A DNA stretch of 33,043 nucleotides from Zygnema cylindricum (Eukaryota; Streptophyta; Zygnematophyceae; Zygnematales; Zygnemataceae). A program made the position numbers and the translations under genes. A model generated the notes under the pieces. It saw only the letters and a list, made by a program, of their open reading frames with translations, did no database searches and was not told the origin of the DNA. Below are positions 9,971 to 19,107 of the stretch, in pieces. Numbering within the stretch: the first letter of the stretch is position 1; each line of letters begins with the position of its first letter. The stretch lies in the NCBI GenBank assembly GCA_037447655.1, contig JBBHKE010001436.1, positions 1-33,043 of the forward strand, given 5' to 3'.

Positions 9971-10780
9971 TCACTTAGCCGATCGAGAGATTGTGGATAA
10001 TAAATCCTCGTGAAAATCCACATTCTTCGATTCCTCAATGATATTTCGAATCGGGTCATAAACTTGATAAAGACTCCCTTTCGAACTATACCCCACAAAG
10101 TATCCACTCCAACTCCTCGATGCAAATTTACCTTTTCTCTTTTGTGCTTGAATATAAACCGACGCACGGCATCCCCAAATCCGAATGTGGTGTAGAGTAG
10201 GATTTCGGCCATACCACAACTCGTACGGAGTTTTATCACCCGAAACTGATGTAATTCTCCGATTGCAATTATAATTCGCCGTCAAAATCGCATGGCCCCA
10301 TAAATTAATGCTCCTCCCGGATCCGTGTACCATGGATCGTACCATTTCTTGAAGAGTACGGTTCTTCCTCTCGGCAATGCCGTTAGATTCCGGTGAGTAA
10401 GATGCGGTATATTGGTGAGAAATTCCCCACTCTTTACAATATGGATCAAAAGCAAGAAATTCCCCTCCATTATCCGATCTAATAGATTTTAATTTTCTCT
10501 CACATTGCCTTTCGGCCATCACATGCCACTCTTGAAAGCGTAAAAATGCTTCGGCTTTGTGTTTAAGTAATATTACCCATGTGAAGCGAGAGAAGTCGTC
10601 TACCACCACGATAAAATATTTATTTCTTCCAATCGTCTCAGGTTTTACGTCCCCACATAAATCAATATGCACAAGATCAAGCGGATGCTTAGATCGATGC
10701 GTTGGATCCTTAGCCGGATGCGGCTTTCGGATTTGTCTCCCCTTACTATATCCCTCGCACCCGTTAATTTTCTCCCCCAC
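9971..10780 (-). pseudogene. Element 2 integrase (largely intact core)
   Basis: A 269-residue frame contains the complete copia integrase core: VHIDLCGDVKP (first Asp), IRSDNGGEFLAFD (second Asp) and ESNGIAERKNRTLQEMVRSM (Glu, 35-residue spacing style). It continues through PYELWYGRNPTLHHIRIWGC and GYFVGYSSKGSLYQVYDP. The zinc-binding pre-integrase region lies upstream in another frame (10645-11337). Integrase would join element cDNA to the chromosome. This is the best-preserved part of Element 2, but it is detached from a working Gag and protease. Confidence 0.8.
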
Positions 10781-11337
10781 ACCAAGTCCAATTCCCTTAC
10801 ACTCCCATTTTTAATCATGCGTCGTAAACTCCCCTCGGATGTGTGAAACATGTGGTGGTGCCACAAAGTTAGATTGCCTTTCAATTCAGAGATTTGAGAA
10901 ATAATGCCACTGGAATTTGGGGGGGAAATTTTCGGCCGACGCCATTTTAACCGATTATACATAAAATGTGTAACTTCTCCTTTGCCTATTAATACACCAT
11001 CAGCTCGTACAATTTTTATTGTGGAGTCGCCATATGCAAGTACGTTGACGCCCGCTCGCTGAATCTGCGGTACACTGAGAAGGTTCATAGAACCTTCAGG
11101 TAAGTACAAAACATTTGTTAGTTGGGTTTGCGTCACTTCTTCTACGCCACTTGCGTCCAAAATTGGTAAGTCGAAACGTACAGTACCCACTGTACTTATT
11201 GAAATCACTTGTCCACTTGCGATAGTGATTCTTTTGGTATAGTGAGTTCGCAAAAATGGCAAAAAGTGAAGCGTCACTACAAACGTAGTGTGACTTGCCA
11301 AAATCAATGATCGACTATTTTTCTTGTTGCGTAGCAC
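10645..11337 (-). pseudogene. Element 2 protease and pre-integrase region
   Basis: The protease active-site region reads LILASHTTF where copia proteases have DSG(A/T), so the catalytic Asp and Gly are lost. The flanking features ITIASGQVISISTVGTV, TNVLYLPEGSMNLLSVPQI and LTLWHHHMFHTSEGSLRRMI are the usual copia protease tail and zinc-binding GAG-pre-integrase segment. The frame meets a shift near 10780 before integrase and another at 11335 where Gag joins. Confidence 0.75.
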
Positions 11338-12883
11338 CTACCAACAGATCAAGCAATAAGTTAAAGACTGAAAACATTTGCGCGACTTCTCCTTCTCCTT
11401 CAAATTGATCGCCGCCCATATAATGTCCTCCTCCTCTTCCATGGCGCCCTCCGCGGCCACCGCGGCCACCAAGACGACCGCTGCCGCGCCCACCGCATCG
11501 GTCGCCGCCGTCTCCTCTACCGCCGCAGTCTCCTCTTCCACCGCCGCCTGCGTTATCCGCATTCGAGTAACATTGGGGGCCTTATATAGCCCCATTTCCT
11601 GCAAAAATGACATTGGCCCTCCTTAACCGGACAAGAAGCCGCCATATGATCAAGTTTGCCGCATTGAATATAGGCAATGTTGGTCAGATCTGAATATCCG
11701 GGCTGGGAAGGAGATCTCCCGACCTTTCCGTGTCCTGTTCCCCCTCTTCCTCTCGGGTTTCCCCCTCTTTTTCCTCCTTTTCCCCGAAAATAATTTAGAT
11801 CGGGCGTTTTCGGTGTTGCCGCATTGCGGGAACAGGTCGGTTGGGTTCCCTTTGATGAGCTCAAACGATTCGCCTTGGTCGATTTAAGAAATAAAATGAT
11901 CGAGTCCAGGGTGTTCAAATCCCTCGATAAGAGAATATCCCTCAGTTGTATCATTTTCTCCGGTAAGGCATGGGTGAAGACCGATGCCTTATCATTCTCT
12001 TCAATAAACTTCCCCATATTTGGGAGTTGCTCAATAATAATATTAAATCTCTTTGCAGCCTCATCAATCGATTCATTTGGTTTCACTTTGAAGGATGTAT
12101 AATCGGTTTAAATATGTTGCCCATTGTTTTGAAGACTCTTCTCAAAATGATTTTCAATGGCCACCCAACAATCATGGACGAATCTTCGGGTAAGAAATCA
12201 ATCGTAAATCGAAGTGCTACATGATTGAAATAAATCGTCGACGGCGAAAAGATTATTTTTCGTCCACACCCGATAAGCTCTCCGATCCGTGGTAGGCTTC
12301 TTGTCCACCCATTTTACCACCTTCCAAAGGCGTTTTAATTTAAATTGACCTTTGATGTATTTCTTCCACGATTGATAATTCGTCCCATTGAAGATGACAA
12401 TTTTTTCGGACATAGATTCAACTTGCTCGTCCCCTTCACTCCAATCATTAAGATCACAATCGTCATCGATGGGAAGTTTCCCCTTTCGAATCGATTCCCT
12501 CATCTCCTCCTCATCTCCTTCCGTATTAACGATGTTTTTTGTCGAAATGGAATCTCTGAAAAATGGAGGTCTCGTGACACGGTTTGACTCCGAGATCCGT
12601 TGATCAACATATCGGAAAAGACCATCCATCAATTTTTGAAGACGGTCTTCCATCGGGTCATCTCCCTCCTTTTTCCCCTCATTCTTCTTATTTTGTCCGA
12701 ACAGATCAATCGGAACGGCTTCTCAAAAGTTTTTCCGGTGAAAGCAAATGGATTTTTTACTTCCGGATCCGACGATGATTTGGATTCGGTTAGATCCGGA
12801 GGATCCGGATCCGGAGGTCAAGAAATTATCTTAGAAGAAAAAAGCATCATATGAGAAGGGGTATTTTTCTTCCCTCTCCCCAT
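11338..12883 (-). pseudogene. Element 2 Gag with CCHC knuckle and RGG-rich tail
   Basis: The likely start is ATGGGGAGAGGG at 12872-12883, followed by a stop and a frameshift. The capsid region is at 11553-12653, with IVIFNGTNYQSWKKYIKGQF and MKPNESIDEAAKRFNIIIEQ. It is followed by the zinc knuckle CIQCGKLDHMAASC (CX2CX4HX4C) and a second Cys cluster CHFCRKW. After another frameshift the tail is very rich in Gly and Arg (GDCGGRGDGG, GGRGGRGGRH). RGG tails bind RNA and are not seen in the other elements here. At least four lesions separate the blocks. Confidence 0.75.
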
Positions 12884-12930
12884 GGCGGCCAAACTAGCCA
12901 CCCTTCTTCACCTAAATAGAGCACACAATT

Positions 12931-12939
12931 TCTGATACC
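12931..12939 (-). other. PBS of Element 2 (initiator tRNA-Met 3' end type)
   Basis: Minus-strand GGTATCAGA matches the usual plant copia PBS TGGTATCAGAGC, complementary to the 3' end of initiator tRNA-Met. It lies three bases after a probable LTR end (GAGATCCTTTCA). This contrasts with the anticodon-loop PBS of the neighbouring elements. Confidence 0.65.
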
Positions 12940-12942
12940 TCT

Positions 12943-13442
12943 TGAAAGGATCTCACACAAAATCAGAGTGCAAGACTACAGCGGAAGCATTCACAAATTT
13001 CACACGAGAGAGAGTTGTCCATAAAAGCCAATATATTTCATAGACATTTTTCTCCCATAAAAAGATTAAGTCTCCCTCCCTTTAAGCTGCAGTATATAGT
13101 ACTACAAACGTAACGTCACTTCATCAAACTAAAATAACCAAACTAAACATAAAGTGCGCACGAAACACCTACAAATCAAATTGTGTCTATTTGCGAAACG
13201 CATAGTACTAAAGTACTAAACACAAGTACAACCAAACCAAAACATAACGATAAAACGTTCAAACCCACCCAACACACCAAACAACAAAATATGTGGTTTT
13301 CGCCAAACTAAATTGCCGCGAGACTAGGGTACAACAAAATGTACAACTAGACTTAATGACTCCAAACCAACCTGGACCACTATCTTCACGTAACGACAAG
13401 CTAGGTGGCAACGAGACAGACCGCGACGGTCGATTACAACAT
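12943..13442 (-). repeat. putative 5' LTR of Element 2 (~500 bp)
   Basis: The U5 end is set by the adjacent PBS. The other end is a guess: minus-strand TGTTGTAATCGACC at ~13442 has the TG start expected, but with no second LTR copy it cannot be confirmed. Confidence 0.4.
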
Positions 13443-13495
13443 TGATTCTAACTGTGACGAATGGGAGTTGCTACAAATATTGTTACGAAAAGGAC

Positions 13496-13693
13496 TTAAC
13501 TAAAATAGAGTACTGAAAGCGAGATTAATTTTGTGATTTCGGTTGGTTTTCTGAATGTATATATCATCTGATTTTTTTTTTGAATTACGTTGGTCCCTAT
13601 CCTAACACGTTCATTATCCAGGATGTCGCAACTCAAATTTTTGTGTAACTTGTGAGGAACATCGCCTGTCACATAAACTTTTGAAACGAAAGC
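13496..13693 (-). pseudogene. C-terminal part of an unrecognised ORF split by Element C
   Basis: The minus frame FVSKVYVTGDVPHKLHKNL continues to a stop at 13496. Its upstream part lies beyond Element C at 16048-16134 (CSKGMGCNNDRWIFISEAF), and the two are in frame once Element C and one copy of the AAAGC duplication are removed. A run of nine A residues in the coding strand (opposite the T run near 13570) is a likely lesion. I do not recognise the protein; it is not a copia domain. The upstream portion ends where the Element D LTR begins at 16135. Confidence 0.4.
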
Positions 13694-14736
13694 TGAAACT
13701 CTGAGACCTCCATAGGTCCTAAAAATGGACATCTTGCAAGAAGCCTCTAGGATATCCCAGACCCCTTTGTATTTCAGAAAGAAAAACTGCCACCTTAGCT
13801 GACAAAAACTTTGACCAACTTCGCCCTTGTGAAGGCAAGACTCCCCTGAGTCGATAGCAAAAAGAACCTCTAAATTTGCTCCCCTGAGCAGTAAGTTATG
13901 GAGGGTCAAAGTTGACCTTTTGTACAAAGGATCTCTAGGAGAGAGGGTCCTATCTACCAATTTTTCGAAGTCCTATCTCTCTCACAAACTCTATCTATTG
14001 ATGTACGGAACAAATCATATAACTCTTCCGTACACAATATTACAGTTGTCGCTGTACTTTCTATACGAATACTTTGCGACATGGCCTAAATGTCGACACG
14101 TAGTATATCCGGATTCGCTCCCTTAATCCCCGGAGATGCCGCGATCCAATATCATTCAGCCACGTGTCATACGATGTGGCAATGACCAAAAACCGCCAAA
14201 ATAATCTTCCGCGATCTCGGCATTCATTCCGGCCGTCTGATTAAATGTAGATTTAATAGAAACCGTAATAAATACCTGCGCGGTATTCGTTTCTCTATCG
14301 AAACAAATGCGCGGTACTAGTTTCTTGTCCGTACCCTAATCGGTACATTTACATAACCAAACCTATGTATCCTGTAATTAGTTTCGTTAAATGAATTTGT
14401 CGGCGTAATAATGTTTAAGTATTTATCAAACACAATATACCATAAAACTAGTCATAGACTAAATGGTTAGAGCAACCGGCTACCAGCGGCTTTGACTACC
14501 AGTAGGTACCAGGATCAAATCCTGTGTCCGACATCTATACTTTTAGTAAATCAAATAATCTACTACCCGTATATCTCAGGATAGCATAGGTAGCCATGGC
14601 TCTAGCTTCCTCTCCAATGTCTTAGTGACTGCGACAAGTTTGAGAGTTGGAGAGAGAAGTTAGAGGTAGACTGCCTCGGCTTCTTTCTATTTCTATTTAG
14701 ACCTAGAAAATACTAATAAATCCATTAGTTTCTACA
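13694..14736 (-). repeat. 3' LTR of Element C (1043 bp)
   Basis: On the minus strand it starts TGTAGAAACTAATGG and ends GGTCTCAGAGTTTCA. It carries the tRNA-like module (14455-14544) and the conserved hairpin region (~14590-14680). The boundaries are fixed by the TSD on the left and the gag junction on the right. Confidence 0.85.
14455..14544 (+). other. tRNA-like module in LTR, antisense to the element
   Basis: TAGACTAAATGG (14455-14466) fits the A-box consensus TRGYNNARNNGG with one mismatch and is followed by TTAGAGC. The B box GATCAAATC is at 14513-14521, 46 bases later, within the stem CAGGA/TCCTG. TTTT is at 14541-14544. Confidence 0.55.
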
Positions 14737-15017
14737 ATTAGTGTGGTCGTTTCCTTCTTTATTCCTTTGTCCATCACCTCTCCTTCTTTTGTCTCCTCCG
14801 TTGAAGATGGATGTGCTTTCCTTGTGAATCTGCTTCCTCCAAACTCTCGATGGATTCCAAGACTTGATGAGCGCCCCACGCGTCCACTCACTATCCCCCA
14901 AAACCTTTTCTTGCATAGAGCTCCTGTCATCATACTTTCCCAGTATATGAAGCCAGTTCCATTAAAGATGGGTACCCTAGAGGATGGGCCTATAACCTGA
15001 AACTTTGAGACCTCCAT
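14703..15017 (-). CDS. Truncated Gag ORF of Element C, starting in the LTR
   Basis: The 104-residue frame starts at an ATG inside the U5 of the 5' LTR (15015-15017), crosses the LTR end and the PBS, then encodes RVPIFNGTGFIYWESMMTGA and the early Gag region, close to the intact element. It then runs into the 3' LTR, where it stops after a few codons. The second possible ATG, used by Drosophila-like reading after the PBS, is ATA here, so only the LTR-borne ATG could start the frame. Whether any protein is made is unknown; there are no Gag nucleic-acid-binding or enzymatic domains. Confidence 0.55.
   Translation of the reverse strand: MEVSKFQVIGPSSRVPIFNGTGFIYWESMMTGALCKKRFWGIVSGRVGRSSSLGIHREFGGSRFTRKAHPSSTEETKEGEVMDKGIKKETTTLIVETNGFISIF
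14983..14997 (-). other. PBS of Element C
   Basis: Minus-strand GGTTATAGGCCCATC directly follows the LTR terminal CA. It matches the anticodon-arm PBS of the intact element except for A in place of G within the anticodon complement and one further difference at its far end. Confidence 0.65.
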
Positions 15018-16042
15018 AGGTTCTCAGATTGGACAGCTTGGAAGAAGCCTCAAGGATATCCCAAACCCCTTTGTGTTTCAGCAAGAATAACTGCCACCCT
15101 AGCAGACAAAAACTTAGACCAACTTCACTCTTGTGAAGGCAAGACTTCGCTGAGTCAACAGCAAAAAGAATCTCTGAATTTGCTCCCCTGAGCTGTAAGT
15201 TATTGAGGGTCAAAGTTGACCTTTTGTACAAAAGCTCTCTAGGAGAGAGGGTCCTATCTACTAATTTTTATAAGTCCTATCTCTCTCACAAACTCCATCT
15301 ATTGATGTACGGAACCAATCATATTACTCTTCCGTACACAAAAGTAAAGCTGTCGGTGTACTTTCTTTACGAATGATGTACGATATGGCCTAAATGTCGA
15401 CACGTAGTATATCCGGATTCGCTCCCTTAATTCCCGGAGATGCCGCGATTCAATGTCATTCAGCCACGTTTCATACGATGTGGCGATAACCAAAAATCGT
15501 CGAAATCCTCTTCTGCGATCTCGGCATTCTTTCCGGCCGTCCGATTAAATGTAGTTTTAATCGTAGTCGTAATAAATACCTGCGCGGTATTTGTTTAGCT
15601 ATCGAAACAAATGCGCGGTACTAGTTTCTTGTCCGTACCCTAATCGATACATTTACATAACCGGACCTATGTATCATGTAAATAGTTCCGTTAAATGAAT
15701 TTGTCGGCGTACTAATGTTTAAGTATTTATCAAACACAATATACCATAACACTAGTCATAGACTAAATGGTTAGAGCAACCGGCTACCAGCGGCTTTGAC
15801 TACCAGTAGGTACCAGGATCAAATCCTGTGTCCGACATCTATACTTTTAGTAAATCAAATAATCTACTACCCGTATATCTCAGGATAGCATAGGCTGCCA
15901 TGACTCTAGCTACATCTCCGACTTTCGGTGACTGCAACCAGTGTGGGAGTTGAAGAGAGAAGTTAGAGGTAGACTGCCTTGGCTTCTTTTCTGCATTTTA
16001 TTTTAGACCTAGAAAATACTAAAGGAACCATTAATTTCTACA
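14998..16042 (-). repeat. 5' LTR of Element C (1045 bp)
   Basis: The minus strand starts TGTAGAAATTAATGG and ends AGGTCTCAAAGTTTCA next to the PBS. It contains the tRNA-like module at 15759-15848 and hairpin region near 15900-15980, with several base changes relative to its partner LTR. Confidence 0.85.
15759..15848 (+). other. tRNA-like module in LTR, antisense to the element
   Basis: The same layout as in the partner LTR: TAGACTAAATGG at 15759-15770, GATCAAATC at 15817-15825, TTTT at 15845-15848. Confidence 0.55.
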
Positions 16043-16047
16043 AAAGC

Positions 16048-16134
16048 TTCGCTGATGAATATCCAACGGTCATTGTTACATCCCATACCTTTAGAGCAAA
16101 TTGGCAAGATTCCTTGTACTCTTGTTCGCTGATA
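16048..16134 (-). pseudogene. upstream piece of the ORF split by Element C
   Basis: The minus-strand frame with GMGCNNDRWIFISEAF lies between the Element D LTR end and Element C. It is in frame with 13496-13693 when Element C is taken out. No family is recognised. Confidence 0.35.
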
Positions 16135-16815
16135 TGTTGTAGGTCATAGGTATTTAGACTCGGCTGTGACCCACTCCCACTAGGAGTCATACTTGCACCA
16201 GCTGGGATATTCATCCCTAAAAGAGCAGGTGGAGCACTAGGGTTAATAGGAGCACTTGCTGTAGGAGCTGAGTCATTATCTAACATGTTAGCAAAAGCAA
16301 ACCCAAAGAGGAATACCTATCGGACTAGATCAATATTGTAAGATATGTAACAACAAATGAAAGAGGTCTTTCAACCAGACAGATTTACACTAGAAGTAAA
16401 TCAAAGACAATAGAACACAAAACACCTTAAACTACACTTAGTGCACTCATTTTCTTAACTCTGTGTAGAATGTACATTATGTATCAAACTAATTGTTCTT
16501 AATTGAACTAAATACTCAAAAGATCTAGAAAACATCTAAAACGTATGTAGAAGGTTCACCTGAAAATCTATTGACAAAAATCTAAGTACTTGGACCAAAA
16601 TTGTCTAGTAACAATATCTAGACCCTAAAAATTTGGGTGATACGTTTCACGTCTACATTCATAGGCGGCTGTAAACACTAATTCACTCAAAGATAACTAT
16701 TCGAGTAGATATTAAAAATCCACACTAAATATAGCTAATATTGAATATGTGGTTGTCCAAAAATATTCTAAGTCCTAGACTCAAATTCCTAAGACTTACA
16801 AAAGCTTACTTTTCA
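16135..16815 (-). repeat. 3' LTR of Element D (681 bp)
   Basis: It aligns over its whole length with 29575-30256. The minus strand starts TGAAAAGTAAGC and ends GACCTACAACA. On the internal side it is preceded by AAGCTTAAGAAAGTAT, a weak polypurine tract. From 16286 to the LTR end it keeps an open Pro/Ala/Ser-rich frame matching the Gag leader of the 5' LTR. Confidence 0.85.
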
Positions 16816-17567
16816 ATACTTTCTTAAGCTTTAGAAGAATTACTCACTTAGACCACATGTTTTTTTGTGAAAATCTAAGACCTCCATAAGTCCTCAGAGT
16901 GGACAACTTCCAAGAAGCCTCTAGGATAACCCTGACCCCTTTGTGTTTCAGCAAGAACAACTACCACCCTGGCAGACAATAACTCTGACCACCTTCACCC
17001 TTGTAAAGGCAAGACTCCCCTGAGTAGATAGCAAAAAGAATCTCTGATATTGCTCCCATGAGCAGTAAGTTATGGAGGGTCAAAGTTGACCTTTTCTACA
17101 GAAGCTCTCTGGGAGAGAGGATCATATCTCCTAACTTTTCTAAGTCCTATCTCTCTCACAGACTCTATCTACTGATGTACGGAGCCAATTAAATTACACT
17201 TCCGTACACAAAAGTACAGTTGCCGGTGTACTTTCTGTACGGACAGTGTACGACATGGCCTAAATGTCGACACGTGGTATATCCGGATTCGCTCCATTAA
17301 TCCTCGAAGATGCCGCGATCCAATGTCATTCGGCCACGTGTCGTCCGATGTGGCGATGACCAAAAACCCCCAAAATTCTCTTCCGCGATCTCGGCGTTAA
17401 TTCCAGCCGTCCGATTAAATTCACATTTAATCGTAGCCGTAATAAATACATGCGCGGTATTCGTTTCGTAAAGAAATAAATGCGCAGTGTTGGTTTCTTA
17501 TCCGTACCGTAATCCGTACTTTTACATTACTGGATCTATGTATCCCGTAAACAATTACAGCTAAATT

Positions 17568-18743
17568 TGAAACTCTGAGACCTCCAATTGGTCCTCAGAG
17601 TATGCAGATCCAAAAGAAGTTAATCTAGATAGTGCCGACTCCAATTTGATATAAACCCAAATGACTGACCCCTTGACAGTCAGAACCCCAATATGGATTC
17701 ACCCTTGTGAAATATCACTTTCTGTGTGCTCAGTTCCACCACAGAATGCAAAGTTAAAATGAAAGATTTGGACACATTCACCCACTTTGAGTTTCCCTTA
17801 GAAATACCACCACCCTGGAAGACAAAAACTCTGACCAACTACACCCGTGTGTAGCCTGGACTCCCCTGAGTCCGCAACAAAAAAAATCACTAAAAATGGT
17901 CAAGTAAATTGATAGTTATGGCTGGCCAAAGTTTGTCATTTATACAAGGTGCTCTTTGGGAGAGGCAGCTACCTACCCAAAATTTTCTAAGTCCTATTCC
18001 CTCTCTAAAACTCTATCTACTGAAGTACAGCACCAATCAAATTATTGTGTCGTAAAGAAAAGTACAGGTGTCGGTGTACTTTCTGTACGGCCATTGTATG
18101 ATATGGCCAAAATGTCGACACGTGTCAAATCAGGACTAGTTCATGTAATCTCTGAAATTACCGTAATCCAATGTTATCACACCACGTGTCATCTGACGTG
18201 GCAAATACCGTAAAACGCCAAAAGTACCTTTTACGTGATCGCGGCGCCTATCGCGGCCGTCCGATCAAAACCGGCTATAATCCTAACCGCTAAAATTCGA
18301 CGCGCCGTATTTGTTTCGCTATCGAAACAAATGCGTGGTATCCGTTCTGTCCGCGTACCGTACTGCGTACTAAATCAAACTGTATCTATGCACTAAGTAT
18401 GTATTCGGCGTTAAATGAATTAACCTACATGAAACAATTTATATTTTTATCACATCCCATACGTAGTAATATGTTTCCTAGACCTAACGGTTAGAGCTAA
18501 CCTGTTATGGAAATTGACGGACGGCAGGTACCAAGATCAATTCCTGGGTCCGTCAATTAACTTTTAGTAAATATATCTAATTCACCCCATGTCTTCTCTA
18601 GTGAGTTTTAGGCAGCCATGGCTCTAGCTCCCTATCAAGCCTTCGGTGACTACAACAAGTGTGGGGGCTTGGAGAAGGGAGTCAGGGACAGACTGCCTTT
18701 GCTCTTTTTCTATAAAGACCTAGAAAATACTCAAATATCAACA
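17568..18743 (-). mobile_element. Solo LTR A2 nested in solo LTR A (1176 bp)
   Basis: The minus strand runs from TGTTGATATTTGAG to GGTCTCAGAGTTTCA. The left flank AAATT (17563-17567) and right flank AAATG (18744-18748) are a 5-bp duplication with one change; the host LTR reads continuously (..TTAAATGAATTA..) when it is removed. It shares the longer U5 with the LTR at 1601-2784. Confidence 0.8.
18479..18565 (+). other. tRNA-like module in nested A2 LTR
   Basis: TAGACCTAACGG at 18479-18490 followed by TTAGAGC; the B box GATCAATTC (18535-18543) fits GWTCRANNC; TTTT is at 18562-18565. Around the T-arm, ATTGACGGAC (18513-18522) pairs perfectly with GTCCGTCAAT (18548-18557), where other copies pair GCCGGC with GCCGGC. 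Confidence 0.55.
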
Positions 18744-18809
18744 AAATGAATTATCCTACTTGGTAATGTTTAATTAAATATCAAACCATATAGTACGTAA
18801 CACTAGTTA

Positions 18810-18898
18810 AAGACTTAACGGCTGAGGCTACCGGTTACTAGTTGTTTGCCGTCCGGCAGGTACAAGGATTAAATCCTGTGGCCGGCACATATCTTTTT
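18810..18898 (+). other. tRNA-like module in outer solo LTR
   Basis: AAGACTTAACGG at 18810-18821, GATTAAATC (one mismatch to the B-box consensus) at 18867-18875, CCGGC and GCCGG on either side of the arm, and TTTTT at 18894-18898. Confidence 0.5.
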
Positions 18899-19107
18899 AG
18901 TAAATAAACCCCTAACTAATATATATTTCCCGTAAACCTCTGGATAGCCTAGGTAGCCATGGCTCTAGCTTCATCTCCAATTCCTAGTGACTGCGACAAG
19001 TTTGAGAGTTGGAGAGAGAAATTAGAGGTAGACTGCCTCGGCTTCTTTCTATATTTCTATTAAGACCTAGAAAATACTTTAAATGGACCATTAATTTCTA
19101 CATTTTG

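Larger units (their letters stand above)
9000..13442 (-). mobile_element. Element 2: decayed copia element of a different family, 3' part missing
   Basis: Right to left: putative LTR (12943 to about 13442), PBS GGTATCAGA, Gag with zinc knuckle and RGG-rich tail, protease, integrase and the N-terminal half of RT, which stops at 9000 where Element 1's LTR begins. It differs from the other elements by its conventional PBS and its Gly/Arg-rich Gag tail. Frames are broken repeatedly and the protease is mutated. The rest of RT, RNase H and the 3' LTR are not found to the left of Element 1, so they were deleted together with Element 1's 3' end. Confidence 0.8.
13694..16042 (-). mobile_element. Element C: LTR element with only 261 bp between its LTRs
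   Basis: Two family A LTRs (13694-14736 and 14998-16042) flank 261 bp. AAAGC occurs immediately outside both ends (13689-13693 and 16043-16047), which shows a single insertion rather than two solo LTRs. The internal part contains the PBS and the first ~90 codons of Gag, which run directly into the start of the 3' LTR; no polypurine tract is present. The LTRs differ from each other at clearly more sites than those of the intact element (roughly 5-10% by eye), so the insertion is old. Confidence 0.85.
16868..19102 (-). mobile_element. Solo LTR A in the 3' end of Element D, itself interrupted
   Basis: The ends are those of family A (minus strand TGTAGAAATTAATGG to CTTAGATTTTCA). TTTTG flanks both sides (16863-16867 and 19103-19107), a perfect 5-bp target-site duplication. 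Removing the insertion at 17568-18743 leaves ~1054 bp, the family length. It lies in the last codons of the Element D pol frame, just after SPKLEYC. Confidence 0.9.

Noticed and set aside
11378-11626. Ser/Ala/Thr-rich ORF on the plus strand
   Set aside because: It is the shadow of the Gly/Arg-rich Gag tail of Element 2, whose GC-rich repeats give open frames on both strands.
14998-16042. Element C as a classical TRIM
   Set aside because: TRIMs have short LTRs (100-400 bp). These are >1 kb, there is no polypurine tract, and the inside is a Gag fragment of the local family.
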